Shown here piece by piece: positions 19,832-30,520 of a DNA stretch of 64,000 bases. A model generated the notes under the pieces. That model did not search any database, had not been told where the DNA came from, and was given only the letters and a program-made list of their open reading frames with translations. Position 1 is the stretch's first letter; each line of letters begins with the position of its first letter. This stretch comes from Reticulitermes speratus. Lineage: Eukaryota > Arthropoda > Insecta > Blattodea > Rhinotermitidae. The stretch spans positions 8,794,001-8,858,000 of the forward strand of contig JAJKFL010000004.1 in the NCBI GenBank assembly GCA_021186555.1, written 5' to 3'. The position numbers and the translations under genes are program-made.

Positions 19832-20805
19832 TTCGCTTTATGTTTTCCCTTTATTCTTCCTCGCTTTCTGTGCTCCATTCCTTCCGTTTTTATTCTCCCT
19901 TTGACCCCTTTCTTTTCCGTTGCTCTCTTTTACGGAGACGTCGTGGCTGCAGTTCACAATGTACGGCCACAACTGTGCTGTTCTATGATCAATTTAATGA
20001 TGCAGATACAGCACTGGCCCTGTCACGCCCCATTGTGAACCGTTCTGCAGTCCTTTCCCTCTGCTTCAAGTTCCGTCTCCATGTTCCAATACACTGGCAT
20101 ACGCATAGATCACAAATTTCACTCAGACAACCCCTTCTCACTCCTCACGTCCTCTAAAACAACATCTTCCTTTGTTAGAACAACAAATTTTCTGCTCATT
20201 TCCTCTCCCCCATTCCCGCAGCCCTGTCTAAGTAGATGTTTACTTGTTTGCTGAACGCGGAGGCTTATTTACAGTGAGCGGGAACAGGCGACATTTTTGA
20301 TAAAATGTGACTTTCAGTTTCCTGGGGCTGTCATTAAGGCCTTTCAAATTACCGTACTGTAGGATGTGACGTATTGCTTCGTACGAAACTAAGAGTTCTT
20401 GGGAGTTTATTTCTTAAACCTAACCTTACAGGGTTAGCTGCACATACTCTTAAAAAGTCTGTATTCTTTTCCATATTCTGATTTAATTATTTGTAATCAT
20501 GTGTCCTCCATGGTGACTGTGATTAAAATAAGTCAATATAAATGCGAAATTTGAGGCCCTCGTGATAGTTATTATGAAGATTAATATGTTTTGACGCAGA
20601 GTTGTCTGGTACAAATTATTCTCTGGGTTTTAATGGCGAAAACTACCGAAGTTCAGGAACCTGGGTGAAGACGGGACACGAATATGTTTACATATTATGT
20701 ATGACGTAATTGTGTGCAAATTAATTGTTACAAACATGGCGACAATGCGAATCTCTGAGGTTACGTCAGACAAACTCCAAGTGCATAGCTTCTGTAATTA
20801 AAGTA
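19832..20805. other. Unassigned DNA
   Basis: A 105-codon frame at 19840-20157 has a pyrimidine-rich start and no recognised domain. No other signal. Confidence 0.4.
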
Positions 20806-20950
20806 CAGTGAAACCTGCCTATAACGGAAACACAAGGTACCGAAATTTGTTTCCGTTGTAGGAAGGTTTCGTTTAATATAGACACTTTATGGATAACCGT
20901 GTCTGTAAAATTCTTCCGTTAGAGGCAAGTTTGCGTTATGCACAGGTTTT
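20806..20950. mobile_element. Possible MITE relic
   Basis: The left end CAGTGAAACCTGCCTATAAC and repeated internal TTTCCGTT/AACGGAAAC blocks resemble a second pogo-type MITE. The right terminus is not clear. Confidence 0.4.
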
Positions 20951-21558
20951 GTTGAAGACAGGTTTACACCGAATTGAAATAAACTAACCGTAGTAACATA
21001 TTAATCTGTAGGACTAGGAAGAATGCAGATAAACGTCTGCCCGTAACGTCCTTTTATCTTTTTTTTTAAGTGGATCATCATAGACAGAACATGACATGAA
21101 CATGAAGTAGATAACTTTCCCTACGTTTTTGATCTTTCGCTTTTTGTGCTGAAGTTATTGCTTTTAAATTGGATGGGAAATTATTAATTCAAAATTTCTT
21201 CCTTCTACGTGAGGTTTTAATTACTACTTGTACTACGTAAGTTTAATATCAGGCGCCTCTGTAATTTGAAATTAGTGCCATACTGTTATTTTGTCTTTTC
21301 ACAAAAATATTATGCATTACTTAAAATTAGTTCGATAATTATTCTGGCAGAATCTTATATACTTAAATTAATAATAATGGTAATGAAATGAAATTAGTTA
21401 GGAAGATGGACGAAAGTTCGAAGTTTCGTCGTGTAACTCCAAGGGAATCGAAGTATCATAGTATGCTGTCTCTCTCACGTCTTCCCTAGCGAAGTTCTCT
21501 CTCTAGATGGCAGTTCAGTACGGATATTCAGTGTGTCCACTGTTCCACAACTAACACC
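20951..21558. other. Unassigned DNA
   Basis: AT-rich, no element recognised. Confidence 0.45.
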
Positions 21559-21559
21559 G

Positions 21560-21800
21560 TCGAGCTAAGGCCCCAAGAACAAGCTGTTTATGAAATTTCC
21601 CGCGTTTTAATGGGACCCAGTGGTTCATTACCGTGCTCACAAGAGCCTGCAACCCGAACTAGATTCGGCCCTCCTCCTAACATTCTATTTCGTTAAGATC
21701 CATTTTAATATTATCTTCCAATCTACAGCTATATCTTCCAAGCGGTACATTTCCTTCAAGTTCTTTCAGTAAAAACGCTTTGTGCATCTTTCCTTTGCGT
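21560..21800 (-). mobile_element. LINE family L-A 3' fragment, diverged
   Basis: The plus strand shows GGTTCATTACCGTGCTCACA and GATCCATTTTAATATTATCT, the complement of the L-A 3' region seen better at 35460-35600. No open frame remains. Confidence 0.6.
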
Positions 21801-21863
21801 GCTTCACGCCCCGCCCATCTCATCGTTATTGATTTTATCACCCTAATAATACATTATTTATCC

Positions 21864-21938
21864 GGCCGATCCCAGTGGCCGTGCGGTCTAAGGCGTCGGT
21901 CTGCGGCCGCTAGCTTACTGGGATTGTGGGTTCGAATC
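21864..21938 (+). mobile_element. SINE X head (5' half of a split SINE)
   Basis: The tRNA-like head GATCCCAGTGGCCGTGCGGT runs to GGGTTCGAATC and is then cut at the B box by the LINE. The matching 3' half is at 27018-27209. The repeat TTTATCC at 21857-21863 and 27212-27218 is a plausible 7-bp TSD for the original SINE, tying the two halves together across 5.1 kb. Confidence 0.85.
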
Positions 21939-22055
21939 ATTACGGCTCAAGCAGCCAAGCAGTGAACATCGCGTATCCATAAACAACCAACCGATTCGTA
22001 GAGTTCATAGCACAAAGTGAAGCAAGCAGGAGACGTTATTACCACCACAACCAAC

Positions 22056-23300
22056 ATGTGGCAACAAGAGCGGCAAGACACCATCGTCTGCACGTTCGAC
22101 AAAAACAGTCCAAGGATATCGGCTTTCGATATCCACGAGTGGATATTCACCAAGTTAAAATTACAGTCGGAAGATGTCAACACACTCCAAGTAGACGGAC
22201 CAAGGCGTCAAGTCTTCATTAAGGTAAACAGTTCCACACTAGTAGATGAAATATTACATATAACACAGGGAGAGTCCTCCTATCAACATGACACTGGGGA
22301 AATATCTAAGGTGGCAATTAGTCAGGCTGGACTGGGAAAACGCATAGTAAGGGTAGCAAACTTGCCACCGGAACTGAAAAATGAAGACATACGGAAATAC
22401 ATGGCAAAATATGGGACAATACTCACAATCCAAGAGGAGAAATGGTCACGTAATTATCGATACAATGTCAGCAACGGGGTGCGACTAATTCACATGGAAT
22501 TAACCGCCCACGTCCCGTCACATATCCATATCACAGGGCATAGGGCACTCGTTACGTACATGGGGCAACCCACAACCTGTTACATATGTAATGATACAAC
22601 GCACGTAGCGAATGAATGCCCGCTCCGACAAAATCAGAGACGTGAAGGAAGGAAAAGCTCCACTACCACATGGGCAAACATAGTAGAATTGGGCCACAGT
22701 GCTACCATAAACAATGACACCAACAAAGACAAACTAGAGGAAAAACAGGCTACTACTCAAAAACAACAGTCAATAAGGGCAGAAACAATACTCAGCAACG
22801 AACCAATGGATGCACAATCATCTCAACATGAGAACATGAAAAACCACAAAGAACATAGGACACAAGACATAAACATACAACCAGACAAGGAAGACGACAA
22901 TTGTGGAGACACAATGGAAACATCAGAACCACTAGCAGAACCAATTACATCAGAATCAAAGTACAAAACACATACGACAAGAACAGAACGTAAGGAACAA
23001 AAGGGAAAAACCAACCTTCCTACAGCACCACAAAAATGGTCCGACATGGACCAGGATGAGACCATACATAGCATAAGAGTAGACGGAGTAAAACTACGCA
23101 AAAACTCCAGCCCCACCGACGAAAGGGAAATCATTACAGGACTCGGTGACGACCCACTAAAAGACGATCAGCAAGACGAAATAGGAAATGAAAATGAAAT
23201 AACACGTCCAACACCAACAAAAAAAAAGAAACAGCGAACCGAGAATGATAAAGTGCCAGATGGACAGGAAGGTAGGACGACCAGAAGCAAGAAAATGTAA
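22056..23300 (+). CDS. LINE ORF1: nucleic-acid-binding Gag-like protein with CCHC zinc knuckle
   Basis: This is a 414-residue protein from the ATG at 22056. An in-frame GTG lies 39 bases upstream, but ATG is preferred. It probably coats the element RNA in a ribonucleoprotein with ORF2. Residues about 110-170 (RIVRVANLPPELKNEDIRKY onward) resemble an RRM-like fold. At about residues 177-190 there is a zinc knuckle of pattern C-x2-C-x4-H-x4-C (CYICNDTTHVANEC). The C-terminal half is Lys/Glu/Asp/Thr-rich and probably disordered, ending in a basic KKKKQR and RTTRSKK stretch that could bind nucleic acid or act in nuclear import. No stops or frameshifts interrupt it. The ORF2 frame overlaps its 3' end in the -1 frame. 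The role is inferred from family architecture. Confidence 0.85.
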   Translation: MWQQERQDTIVCTFDKNSPRISAFDIHEWIFTKLKLQSEDVNTLQVDGPRRQVFIKVNSSTLVDEILHITQGESSYQHDTGEISKVAISQAGLGKRIVRVANLPPELKNEDIRKYMAKYGTILTIQEEKWSRNYRYNVSNGVRLIHMELTAHVPSHIHITGHRALVTYMGQPTTCYICNDTTHVANECPLRQNQRREGRKSSTTTWANIVELGHSATINNDTNKDKLEEKQATTQKQQSIRAETILSNEPMDAQSSQHENMKNHKEHRTQDINIQPDKEDDNCGDTMETSEPLAEPITSESKYKTHTTRTERKEQKGKTNLPTAPQKWSDMDQDETIHSIRVDGVKLRKNSSPTDEREIITGLGDDPLKDDQQDEIGNENEITRPTPTKKKKQRTENDKVPDGQEGRTTRSKKM

Positions 23301-23341
23301 GGTACACACACTGCACCACCCAAACATTCAATGTAACTACA

Positions 23342-26300
23342 TTGAACATTAACGGCATACAGTCCCACACTAGACTACAGATGTTGAACGATTACTGCAA
23401 GACCCATGACATCGATATCCTTTTCATACAAGAAGTAACGCATGACAACTGGGACGACATACAAAATCGAAACATATATCTAAACGTCGGCACAGACAGG
23501 AGAGGCACAGCCATCGTCACTAAAGAAGACATTACATTAACGAACATACAACGCCTACCATCAGGACGAGGGATCGCCGGGTGGTGGGATGAATGTTACC
23601 TGATAAACATCTACGCTCCTTCTGGCACGGCAAGACAAAAGGAAAGAGATGTTTTCTATCGGAGTGAATTACCATACCTTATACAACAAGCACCACACGA
23701 GTTCATTCTCGGTGGCGACTTCAACTGTGTCACACGTCGAGAAGACTGTACAGGAATACCACACTTCAGTCAACCATTAAATACACTCATAACTGCATAC
23801 CAGTTAACAGATGCATGGAATAGTACCAGACCGACACATGGCTACACACATTACACGTCTTCCGGAGCGTCCCGAATCGACAGGATATACCTATCCCCAA
23901 TGATGACCAGAAAAAAAATAAGCACTACAACGCACATAGCAGCTTTTACGGACCACAATGCAGTACAGGTTAAACTCAACACTTCACGCACCTTTGGAAT
24001 AAGAGGTTCTGGGACTTGGAAAATGAATATCAATGTAATAAACACAACAGAAGCTCAAGAAAGACTACAGTCAATATGGAACGAATGGAAAACAAAACAG
24101 AAATGGTACAATGATATACAACACTGGTGGATAGCGTGTGTAAAACCTCGTCTCCGGCGCTACTTCATTACAAAGGGGAAAGAACACGCACAAGACTACA
24201 GACACAAAGAAAATTTCTACTACGAATGCCTATATGATTTAACCCGTACATTCGCAAACACACCAGAAACAAACATGAAAATCAAATATTATAAGGCCAA
24301 ACTGATACAACTAAAAGGACAGCGATTACAACACATACGTATAGAACTACGAGGCAATGAAACCTTACCAGAGGAAAGCACTTCATTATACCACCTCATA
24401 CGCCGACAAAAACGAAGACAAAATAGAAACATCGTCAAAATAATTGACGCAGATGACACACCACACACAACATTACAGGCCATTAAACGAACCTTCTACA
24501 TAGAGCTACAACACAGATTCAGTACGATACAAGTACAACATGACAGCATCACCACAATGTGTGAGACCATAAGTCGGAAAATCACTGACGACGAAAAAGA
24601 TTACATCAACATGCCGATCTCCGAATCCGAACTAAGTACCGTCATACAAAGAGCGCCAAAACGGAAATCGCCGGGAATAGACGGAATTGTCACAGAATTC
24701 TACACTAGGACTACAAGAATGGTATCGAATGACCTACTACAACTGTACAACAAATTTTTTACATCAGGGAAGATACCAGAAGCAATAAAGAGAGGGATCA
24801 TAGTGTGTTTACCTAAACATAATAAACCGGAAAAAGTAAATGACTACCGCCCCCTAACGCTACTCAACACCGATTACAAACTATACACACGAATTCTAGC
24901 AAGACGTTTACAGCCGATGATGGGAGAAATAATGAATGAAGAACAGTACAGTGCGGTAAAAGAAAGAAACATAATAGATGCAGCAACCGGTATACGTGAC
25001 GTGATAGCGGCAGGACAACTCACCACACACGGAATATGTATGATGGTAATTGACTTTGAGAGAGCGTTTGACAATATTGCCCACGAATATTTAAGACGGG
25101 TATTACAAACACACAACTTCGGACAAAATATGACACAAGCGATCCTGTCATTATACGACGGCGCGGTATCCAAAATAAACATCAATGGTCATTTCACGAG
25201 TGACATACCCATCCAATGCTCAATACGACAAGGGTGTCCAATGAGTTCGTTATTATATGCGATCGTAATAGACCCTTTCATAAGCCTATTGAAAATGAAA
25301 CTAAGAGGATTGAAAATAGGAAAGGACCGACAACCAGTAACATGTATAACATACGCGGACGACATTACCGTTATTTTACGCGACAAGTGCGAATTCAACA
25401 TCTTAAAACAGGCTTTAAAGATTTATGAACAGGCGGCCGGAGCCCACATCAACTGGGCAAAAAGTAGCGCCCTACCCATAGGCAACTGGGACCGAACACA
25501 GGACCTCGAAGGAATAAGATATCAACCCACTAATAAAATATTAGGAATCTATTATGGCTCCACGATACAACAAACTATAGAATATACCTGGGATGAAAAA
25601 GTTAAAATCATACAAGGAACCATAAAAAACGCACACACAAGGAATTTAGATCTACAACAACGTATCTGGATTAACAACGCATATCACTTATCTAAGATTT
25701 GGTACACAGCACAGATCGTTCCTATTACAGAAGAAAAAGCACAAAAACTTACGACGATGACTCACCAATACATATGGGCAGGAAACATATTCCGCGTTCC
25801 AGCATCAACACTGCACAGGAATAAACACGAAGGAGGAATGGCTATGATTAATATCAAAGCGAAATGTTGCACACTATACATCACGCGCATCATGAAACAA
25901 TCTCAACAACGAGTGAACATCACAGGAAACTGGATCAAACATAACGCACAATATGCACAAAAACGGAATCCCCCGCAATGGGCCCCACTTCCGAAGGAGA
26001 TTGAATATTTACGCAGTTATTTTCAAGAACTCGCGTATATTAGCCCAAAAAAAGCTGAAGATAAAGATGAAACCTATAAAAAGAACGTATACCAGACTCT
26101 CTACTCTGCAAGATTTCATATCAGCATGACACTACCCATCCGCGTACAAGAAAAACACAAACAAAGCAAGTGGACGTCCATATGGAACAATATACACAAA
26201 CGATTCCTACCAACCACAACCAGAACCATATGGTACATGGTCGTACACGACATCATACCCACCAACGAAAGATTAAAAAAAATCAAGCTCCACGAAACGG

Positions 26301-26653
26301 GAGAATGCAAAGACTGTAGAAACCAAGACACTATCCTACATAGATACACAGAATGCATCCGAGCACACGAAATATGGGAGTGGACCCAACGGAGAATAGC
26401 ATATATCCTACGAACATCAACAACCGAAGTAAAAAATGATTGGATCTGTCTCCCTGACTATAACATTTACCCACCACAGAGGCATAACGCAGTAACATGG
26501 CTTATAGGCAATATGATAGGATATATTCACAACAACGAGACACCTACCAAACAGGACTACATGGATTTCTTACGAAGAACAAGAAAAAAAATTTACGCGT
26601 CACACATGAGACCGTCATATTGCGGGAGGTATTTAGATATTATAGACTACTAA
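23342..26653 (+). CDS. LINE ORF2: APE endonuclease and reverse transcriptase
   Basis: This is an open frame of at least 1103 codons. It nicks target DNA and copies element RNA from that nick. Numbering from 23342: the endonuclease is at about 1-210, with LNINGI, FIQEV (catalytic Glu), GGDFN (about 124), SRIDRIYL and TDHNAV. The reverse transcriptase is at about 430-720, with KSPGIDG, YRPLTLLN, DFERAFDNI, RQGCPMSSLLYA and YADD at 671-674. A C-terminal C-x2-C-x7-H-x4-C motif (CKDCRNQDTILHRYTEC) lies near residue 985. This order and the KININGHF..IRQGCPMS region fit the L1/Tx1 group. The listed first codon is TTG: there is no ATG before the endonuclease core, and the frame is open back to about 23276, overlapping ORF1 by about 25 nt in the -1 frame. 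Translation may use reinitiation or frameshifting. The full coding set appears intact. Confidence 0.92.
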   Translation: MNINGIQSHTRLQMLNDYCKTHDIDILFIQEVTHDNWDDIQNRNIYLNVGTDRRGTAIVTKEDITLTNIQRLPSGRGIAGWWDECYLINIYAPSGTARQKERDVFYRSELPYLIQQAPHEFILGGDFNCVTRREDCTGIPHFSQPLNTLITAYQLTDAWNSTRPTHGYTHYTSSGASRIDRIYLSPMMTRKKISTTTHIAAFTDHNAVQVKLNTSRTFGIRGSGTWKMNINVINTTEAQERLQSIWNEWKTKQKWYNDIQHWWIACVKPRLRRYFITKGKEHAQDYRHKENFYYECLYDLTRTFANTPETNMKIKYYKAKLIQLKGQRLQHIRIELRGNETLPEESTSLYHLIRRQKRRQNRNIVKIIDADDTPHTTLQAIKRTFYIELQHRFSTIQVQHDSITTMCETISRKITDDEKDYINMPISESELSTVIQRAPKRKSPGIDGIVTEFYTRTTRMVSNDLLQLYNKFFTSGKIPEAIKRGIIVCLPKHNKPEKVNDYRPLTLLNTDYKLYTRILARRLQPMMGEIMNEEQYSAVKERNIIDAATGIRDVIAAGQLTTHGICMMVIDFERAFDNIAHEYLRRVLQTHNFGQNMTQAILSLYDGAVSKININGHFTSDIPIQCSIRQGCPMSSLLYAIVIDPFISLLKMKLRGLKIGKDRQPVTCITYADDITVILRDKCEFNILKQALKIYEQAAGAHINWAKSSALPIGNWDRTQDLEGIRYQPTNKILGIYYGSTIQQTIEYTWDEKVKIIQGTIKNAHTRNLDLQQRIWINNAYHLSKIWYTAQIVPITEEKAQKLTTMTHQYIWAGNIFRVPASTLHRNKHEGGMAMINIKAKCCTLYITRIMKQSQQRVNITGNWIKHNAQYAQKRNPPQWAPLPKEIEYLRSYFQELAYISPKKAEDKDETYKKNVYQTLYSARFHISMTLPIRVQEKHKQSKWTSIWNNIHKRFLPTTTRTIWYMVVHDIIPTNERLKKIKLHETGECKDCRNQDTILHRYTECIRAHEIWEWTQRRIAYILRTSTTEVKNDWICLPDYNIYPPQRHNAVTWLIGNMIGYIHNNETPTKQDYMDFLRRTRKKIYASHMRPSYCGRYLDIIDY

Positions 26654-26873
26654 AGAGCACTGTCGAATGTCACCTCCATAACCGCACCACTGCACACTAG
26701 AAGACAAAAGAATGTGAGCGACAAGGGAATAAACGAGGAACAAGACAAACCTAGGGCCAATACACACTCTAAACGGAGTCTTTTAGTACTAATGTCTGCA
26801 CATAATGTATGATAGTATGTAATCATATGTGTCATTAATAAAGAGTTTTTTAAACAAAAAAAAAAAAAAAAAA

Positions 26874-27017
26874 TCCCACCGGGGGCATGGATGTTTGTGT
26901 TGTTTGTTGTAAGGACGGTAGCATGGAACGTAAAGTGACATGAAGGACGAAAGGATTTAAACAGTACAAAAATGGATCAAAGGGAAACAACCCCCGGACA
27001 GGCAAAAAAAAAAAAAA
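26874..27017 (+). mobile_element. SINE Y body and poly(A), head missing
   Basis: It begins TCCCACCGGGGGCATGGATG immediately after the LINE poly(A), continues AAGGACGGTAGCATGGAACG and TTAAACAGTACAAAAATGG, ends CCCCCGGACAGGC and then A14. The same body occurs three times at 43.5-44.0 kb. Its tRNA-like head is not present upstream, apart from the shared split head at 21864. Confidence 0.85.
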
Positions 27018-27209
27018 TCCCACGGGGGCATGGATGTCTGTCTGTTGTGAGTGTTGTGTGTTGTCAGGTAGAGGTCTCTGCGACGGGCTGGTCACTCGTC
27101 CAGAGGAGTCCTACCGACTGTGGTGTGTCTCAAATGTGTGTGACCATGAAACCTCGACGAAACGAGAAGGCCCAGGCCCATATAGGGCTGTCGAGCCATA
27201 GAAAAAAAA
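27018..27209 (+). mobile_element. SINE X body (3' half of the split SINE)
   Basis: It starts TCCCACGGGGGCATGGATGT after poly(A), runs through CAGGTAGAGGTCTCTGCGAC and ends GGGCTGTCGAGCCATAGAAA. It is the outermost host SINE of the nest. Confidence 0.85.
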
Positions 27210-27218
27210 TGTTTATCC

Positions 27219-28062
27219 TTTCCGTAAACATCGGCTAATAATCTCTGCAACGATGTTTCCGCGCATTGATTGATTAAACCTTTCGAGTACGGTGGTTTGT
27301 AGGCGCCATTCGAGCTGTCAACATTGCTCCAATAGGGATTTACTGGTACGTGATGAATAGATCTTGGTATTGTAAGAGCTTAACTTCGAGGAATATGCAT
27401 GGAGAGACGGGAGCTGCGGATGCATCCAGGTACTTTGGCTGGCGCGCAGTGCGGTAACAATGTCAAACTTACCGACGGACAAGTCGTGTACGAAAACAAC
27501 TCTCGGCACCCAGATTTTGGCTACGTCCACAGCGGAAGACAGCCAAGTCGTCAGCCTTTTTGTTTTCTCTGAATGGATACTCGTATAATTTCCTTTCATA
27601 TTAATGTAATTTATCTACATTACGTGATATTAATTAAAATTGCCTTGTAAAACATCCCTGGTGTCATAACCAAATTAATTAGCCAATTATCCGCTCATAT
27701 TCACTAACTGGGATTGCCTCGCTTTAACATTTAGCCACGGCGCGCTGGATACTGGTCATTATACATATGTATTACCTGTTTCATTAAGGTTCACAAGGGC
27801 TGACGCGAAGAAAATCTATTTCGTTTGTAGGTTATCAATTGCGCTGTCAGGAACTGCAGTAACAATGATATATAGGGGATAATGAGAAAGGATAAGGAAG
27901 GAGGCGGTTTTAGCTTAATGTAAATACTATCCCGGAATTTGCTCAGAGGAACTGGGGAAGACCATGAACCTCCTCTCATTCAGGGTAGAAGAGAATGTGA
28001 GTTGCGAAATGTCAATTTCATCAAATTTACCAATTTATTGCACCTAGTTCAGGATTCAATGT
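27219..28062. other. Unassigned DNA
   Basis: The 93-codon minus frame (27318-27599) has no family signature. Around 27930-27965 a GAGGAACTGGGGAAGACCA block recalls 9555-9580, perhaps an old repeat. Confidence 0.4.
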
Positions 28063-28072
28063 GCCTGATGAT

Positions 28073-28363
28073 ATTTTTGTGGAGAAGGGCCCCGCAGCAG
28101 AATCTTCGGACGCACCACAGCCTTAAGTCTTATTGTGCAACACTGTGATGAAGATGAGAGAAAGATGATCAGTTTTTTTTTTTTTTTCGTTTTACAAGTA
28201 ATGGAACACCGGTGGAATGAAATTGACAGGGGAAAACCTAAGTACTTGGAGAAAAAACCTGTCCCAGTGCCACTTTATTCCCACATGGGCTGACCCGGGA
28301 TCGAACCCGGGCTTCCGCGGTGGGAGGCCGGCGACTAATCACCTGAGCCATGGCACGGCCTAA
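28073..28363 (-). mobile_element. SINE family Z, full-length with TSD
   Basis: The minus strand reads the full Z order from CCATGGCTCAGG (about 28352) to GCGTCCGAAGATTCTGCTGC. The 9-bp repeat CCTGATGAT at 28064-28072 and 28364-28372 flanks it. An internal T16 tract lies near 28171-28187. Confidence 0.9.
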
Positions 28364-28372
28364 CCTGATGAT

Positions 28373-28565
28373 TTACTTCTGAAAATGGAATGTTACGAAT
28401 TATTAAAACTCTGTTTACAAACATGTGAATGTAGTAAACACTTCAGATACATTTAATCCTCAACCACAAATGTGCCAGATGTCGTTACTCGAGCCTATGG
28501 CTGCTTACAAAATGTATTTAAATTTGAGAAATTAACATTGCTAGGATACGGTTATGGCTGTCTTT
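28373..28565. other. Unassigned spacer
   Basis: No element recognised. Confidence 0.4.
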
Positions 28566-29355
28566 TAGGACTCCGCATTTTGTCCACACTCTGTAGAGTA
28601 GCTTCCTTTTATGACTCCGCATTTTGTCCACACTCTGTAGAGTAGATTCTTTTTATGACTCCGCATTTTGTCCACACTCTGTAGAGTAGCTTCTTTTTTT
28701 GACTCCACATTTTGTCCACACTCTGTAGAGTAGCTTCTTTTTTATGACTCCACATTTTGTCCACACTCTGTAGAGTAGCTTCTTTTTATGACTCCACATT
28801 TTGTCCACACTCTGTAGAGTAGCTTCTTTTTTATGACTCCACATTTTGTCCACACTCTGTAGAGTAACTTCTTTTTATGACTGCACATTTTGTCCACACT
28901 CTGTAGAGTAGCTTCTTTTTATGACTCCACATTTTGTCCACACTCTGTAGAGTAGCTTCTTTTTATGACTGCACATTTTGTCCACACTCTGTAGAGTAGC
29001 TTCTTTTTATGACTGCACATTTTGTCCACACTCTGTAGAGTAGCTTCTTTTTATGACTCCACATTTTGTCCACACTCTGTAGAGTAGCTTCTTTTTCTGA
29101 CTCCACATTTTGTCCACACTCTGTAGAGGGGCTTCTTTTTATGACTCCACATTTTGTCCACACTCTGTAGAGTAACTTCTTTTTATGACTCCACATTTTG
29201 TCCACACTCTGTATTTATAGCTTCCTTTTAGGACTCCGCATTTTGTCCACACTCTGTAGAGGAGCTTCTTTTTATGACTCCACATGTTTTCCAAATCCCC
29301 GTGTTTATAGCTTCCTTTTAGGACTCGGTATTTTGTCCACACCCTGTATTTATAG
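28566..29355. repeat. 44-bp minisatellite, about 18 copies
   Basis: The unit is ACTCCACATTTTGTCCACAC followed by TCTGTAGAGTAGCTTCTTTT and TATG. The array edges are more diverged (GTATTTATAGCTTCCTTTTA near 29210-29350). Minus-strand frames rich in TECGQN and KCGV units are artefacts. Confidence 0.95.
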
Positions 29356-30195
29356 TTTTCATATAATTTTGGGAATAATCAGCGGCTATTCGCATACACA
29401 GTAATAATCCATTGATTATTTTAGTAGAGGGGCTGTGCGTTTCTATAAGGTTTGAAATTGATGTTTCAGATTATGTGTTATTGAATTGCAGACTTCAAAA
29501 GAATTTAGTCGTAATAATAATATTAAAAAAACCAAATCTGTCAAACGCAGCCACTGTCCTACCACCGCCGTGCAAGGTATCCTGTGTCCTCGTCTGTGTT
29601 CTGATGTGCTCGTGTTGTCCATGCTGGCTTATGGCGTGTAGAATGGCCATGTGACCACTGGCGGCGTAGCGTGTGACTGTGTACGTTTAAATGTAACAGA
29701 ACGTGATTTTGAAACTTGTAATGCGTGACAAGGTGTGATTCACTGCACCATCATTTCTGACCTCGCCAAACGTTCGTGCACTTTGCGGTCACGTGACTGC
29801 TACAATTTCACTTCCCCATTTTCAAACTAAATGCTCTATTTTTAGCAAACTTTCGTTTCTTAATGAAAGAAAATAATCTTATGAGATCACTATGCCGTTT
29901 TTCTGTCTGTCTGTCTGTCTGTATTATGCATGTGTGCGCCTCCCCTTTCACAATTCGAACCGGATGACCGATTTTTACAAATTTTGCTATGAACCCTATG
30001 CAATTGCAGGCCAGCTCCGCTTCTCAAGTTTCAGTTTCATACATTCACTCCTTCCCAGCATCCTTTATGTAAAACATATTACTTGAACACAGAAAATATA
30101 AAATTGTGAAATACGTGGCATATTATGAGAAATGTATCCTTGTTGCCTAAATATATAAAATTACTCTTTTGGGGTGTAATCCTACTTGCGTCCTA
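29356..30195. other. Unassigned; (CTGT)n tract
   Basis: A (CTGT)n tract lies at about 29903-29921. The following ACCGATTTTTACAAATTTTG resembles the complement of the dispersed repeat ending in GACGGACAGACAGAC at about 59995-60020. No gene. Confidence 0.45.
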
Positions 30196-30198
30196 TGT

Positions 30199-30520
30199 AT
30201 GGGGGCACGCGGTGGCGCAGTTTGTTGAAGCACTGCGCTACAAGCCGGAAGGTCGCGGGTTCGATTCCCTAAGGTGTTATTGAAATTTTTCATTGACATA
30301 ATCCTTTCGGTCGCACAATGTCCCTGGGGTGGACTCAGCCTCTAACAGAAATGAGTACCAGGAAAATTTCCTGGGGGGTAAAGGCGGCCGGTGCGTAGGG
30401 CTGACAACTTTACCACCATCGTGTTGCCGATTGTCTAGAAATCTGGGAGCCTCAAAGTCCTGGAGCCTTAAGGGCGTGTCCAGCCTGTAATGGGATTGCT
30501 TTACCTTTGCTTCTTTACCA
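30199..30520 (+). mobile_element. SINE family W, copy 1
   Basis: The head GCACGCGGTGGCGCAGTTTG, CGCTACAAGCCGGAAGGTCG and B box GGGTTCGATTCCC lead into a body with TTTCGGTCGCACAATG, TTTCCTGGGGGGTAAAGGCG and GATTGCTTTACC. Two further copies lie at 48.3 and 49.0 kb. The minus frame 30277-30669 is derived from it. Confidence 0.88.

Larger units (their letters stand above)
21939..26873 (+). mobile_element. Full-length two-ORF LINE (L1/Tx1-like) inserted in a tRNA-like B box
   Basis: The element has a ~117-bp 5' leader, ORF1, ORF2, a ~200-bp 3' UTR with the polyadenylation signal AATAAA at about 26838, and a poly(A) tail at 26856-26873. The 5' junction is TTCGAATC followed by ATTACGG. The 3' junction is poly(A) followed by TCCCACCGGGGG, so it sits inside GGTTCGAATCCCACC of a SINE head, with at most a 4-bp duplication (AATC). 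The Tx1 clade is known to include sequence-specific families that target tRNA, 5S or snRNA genes. Both ORFs are open, so insertion is probably recent. Confidence 0.88.

Noticed and set aside
22823-23134. 103-residue minus frame within the LINE
   Set aside because: Antisense shadow of ORF1. The same holds for minus frames under ORF2.
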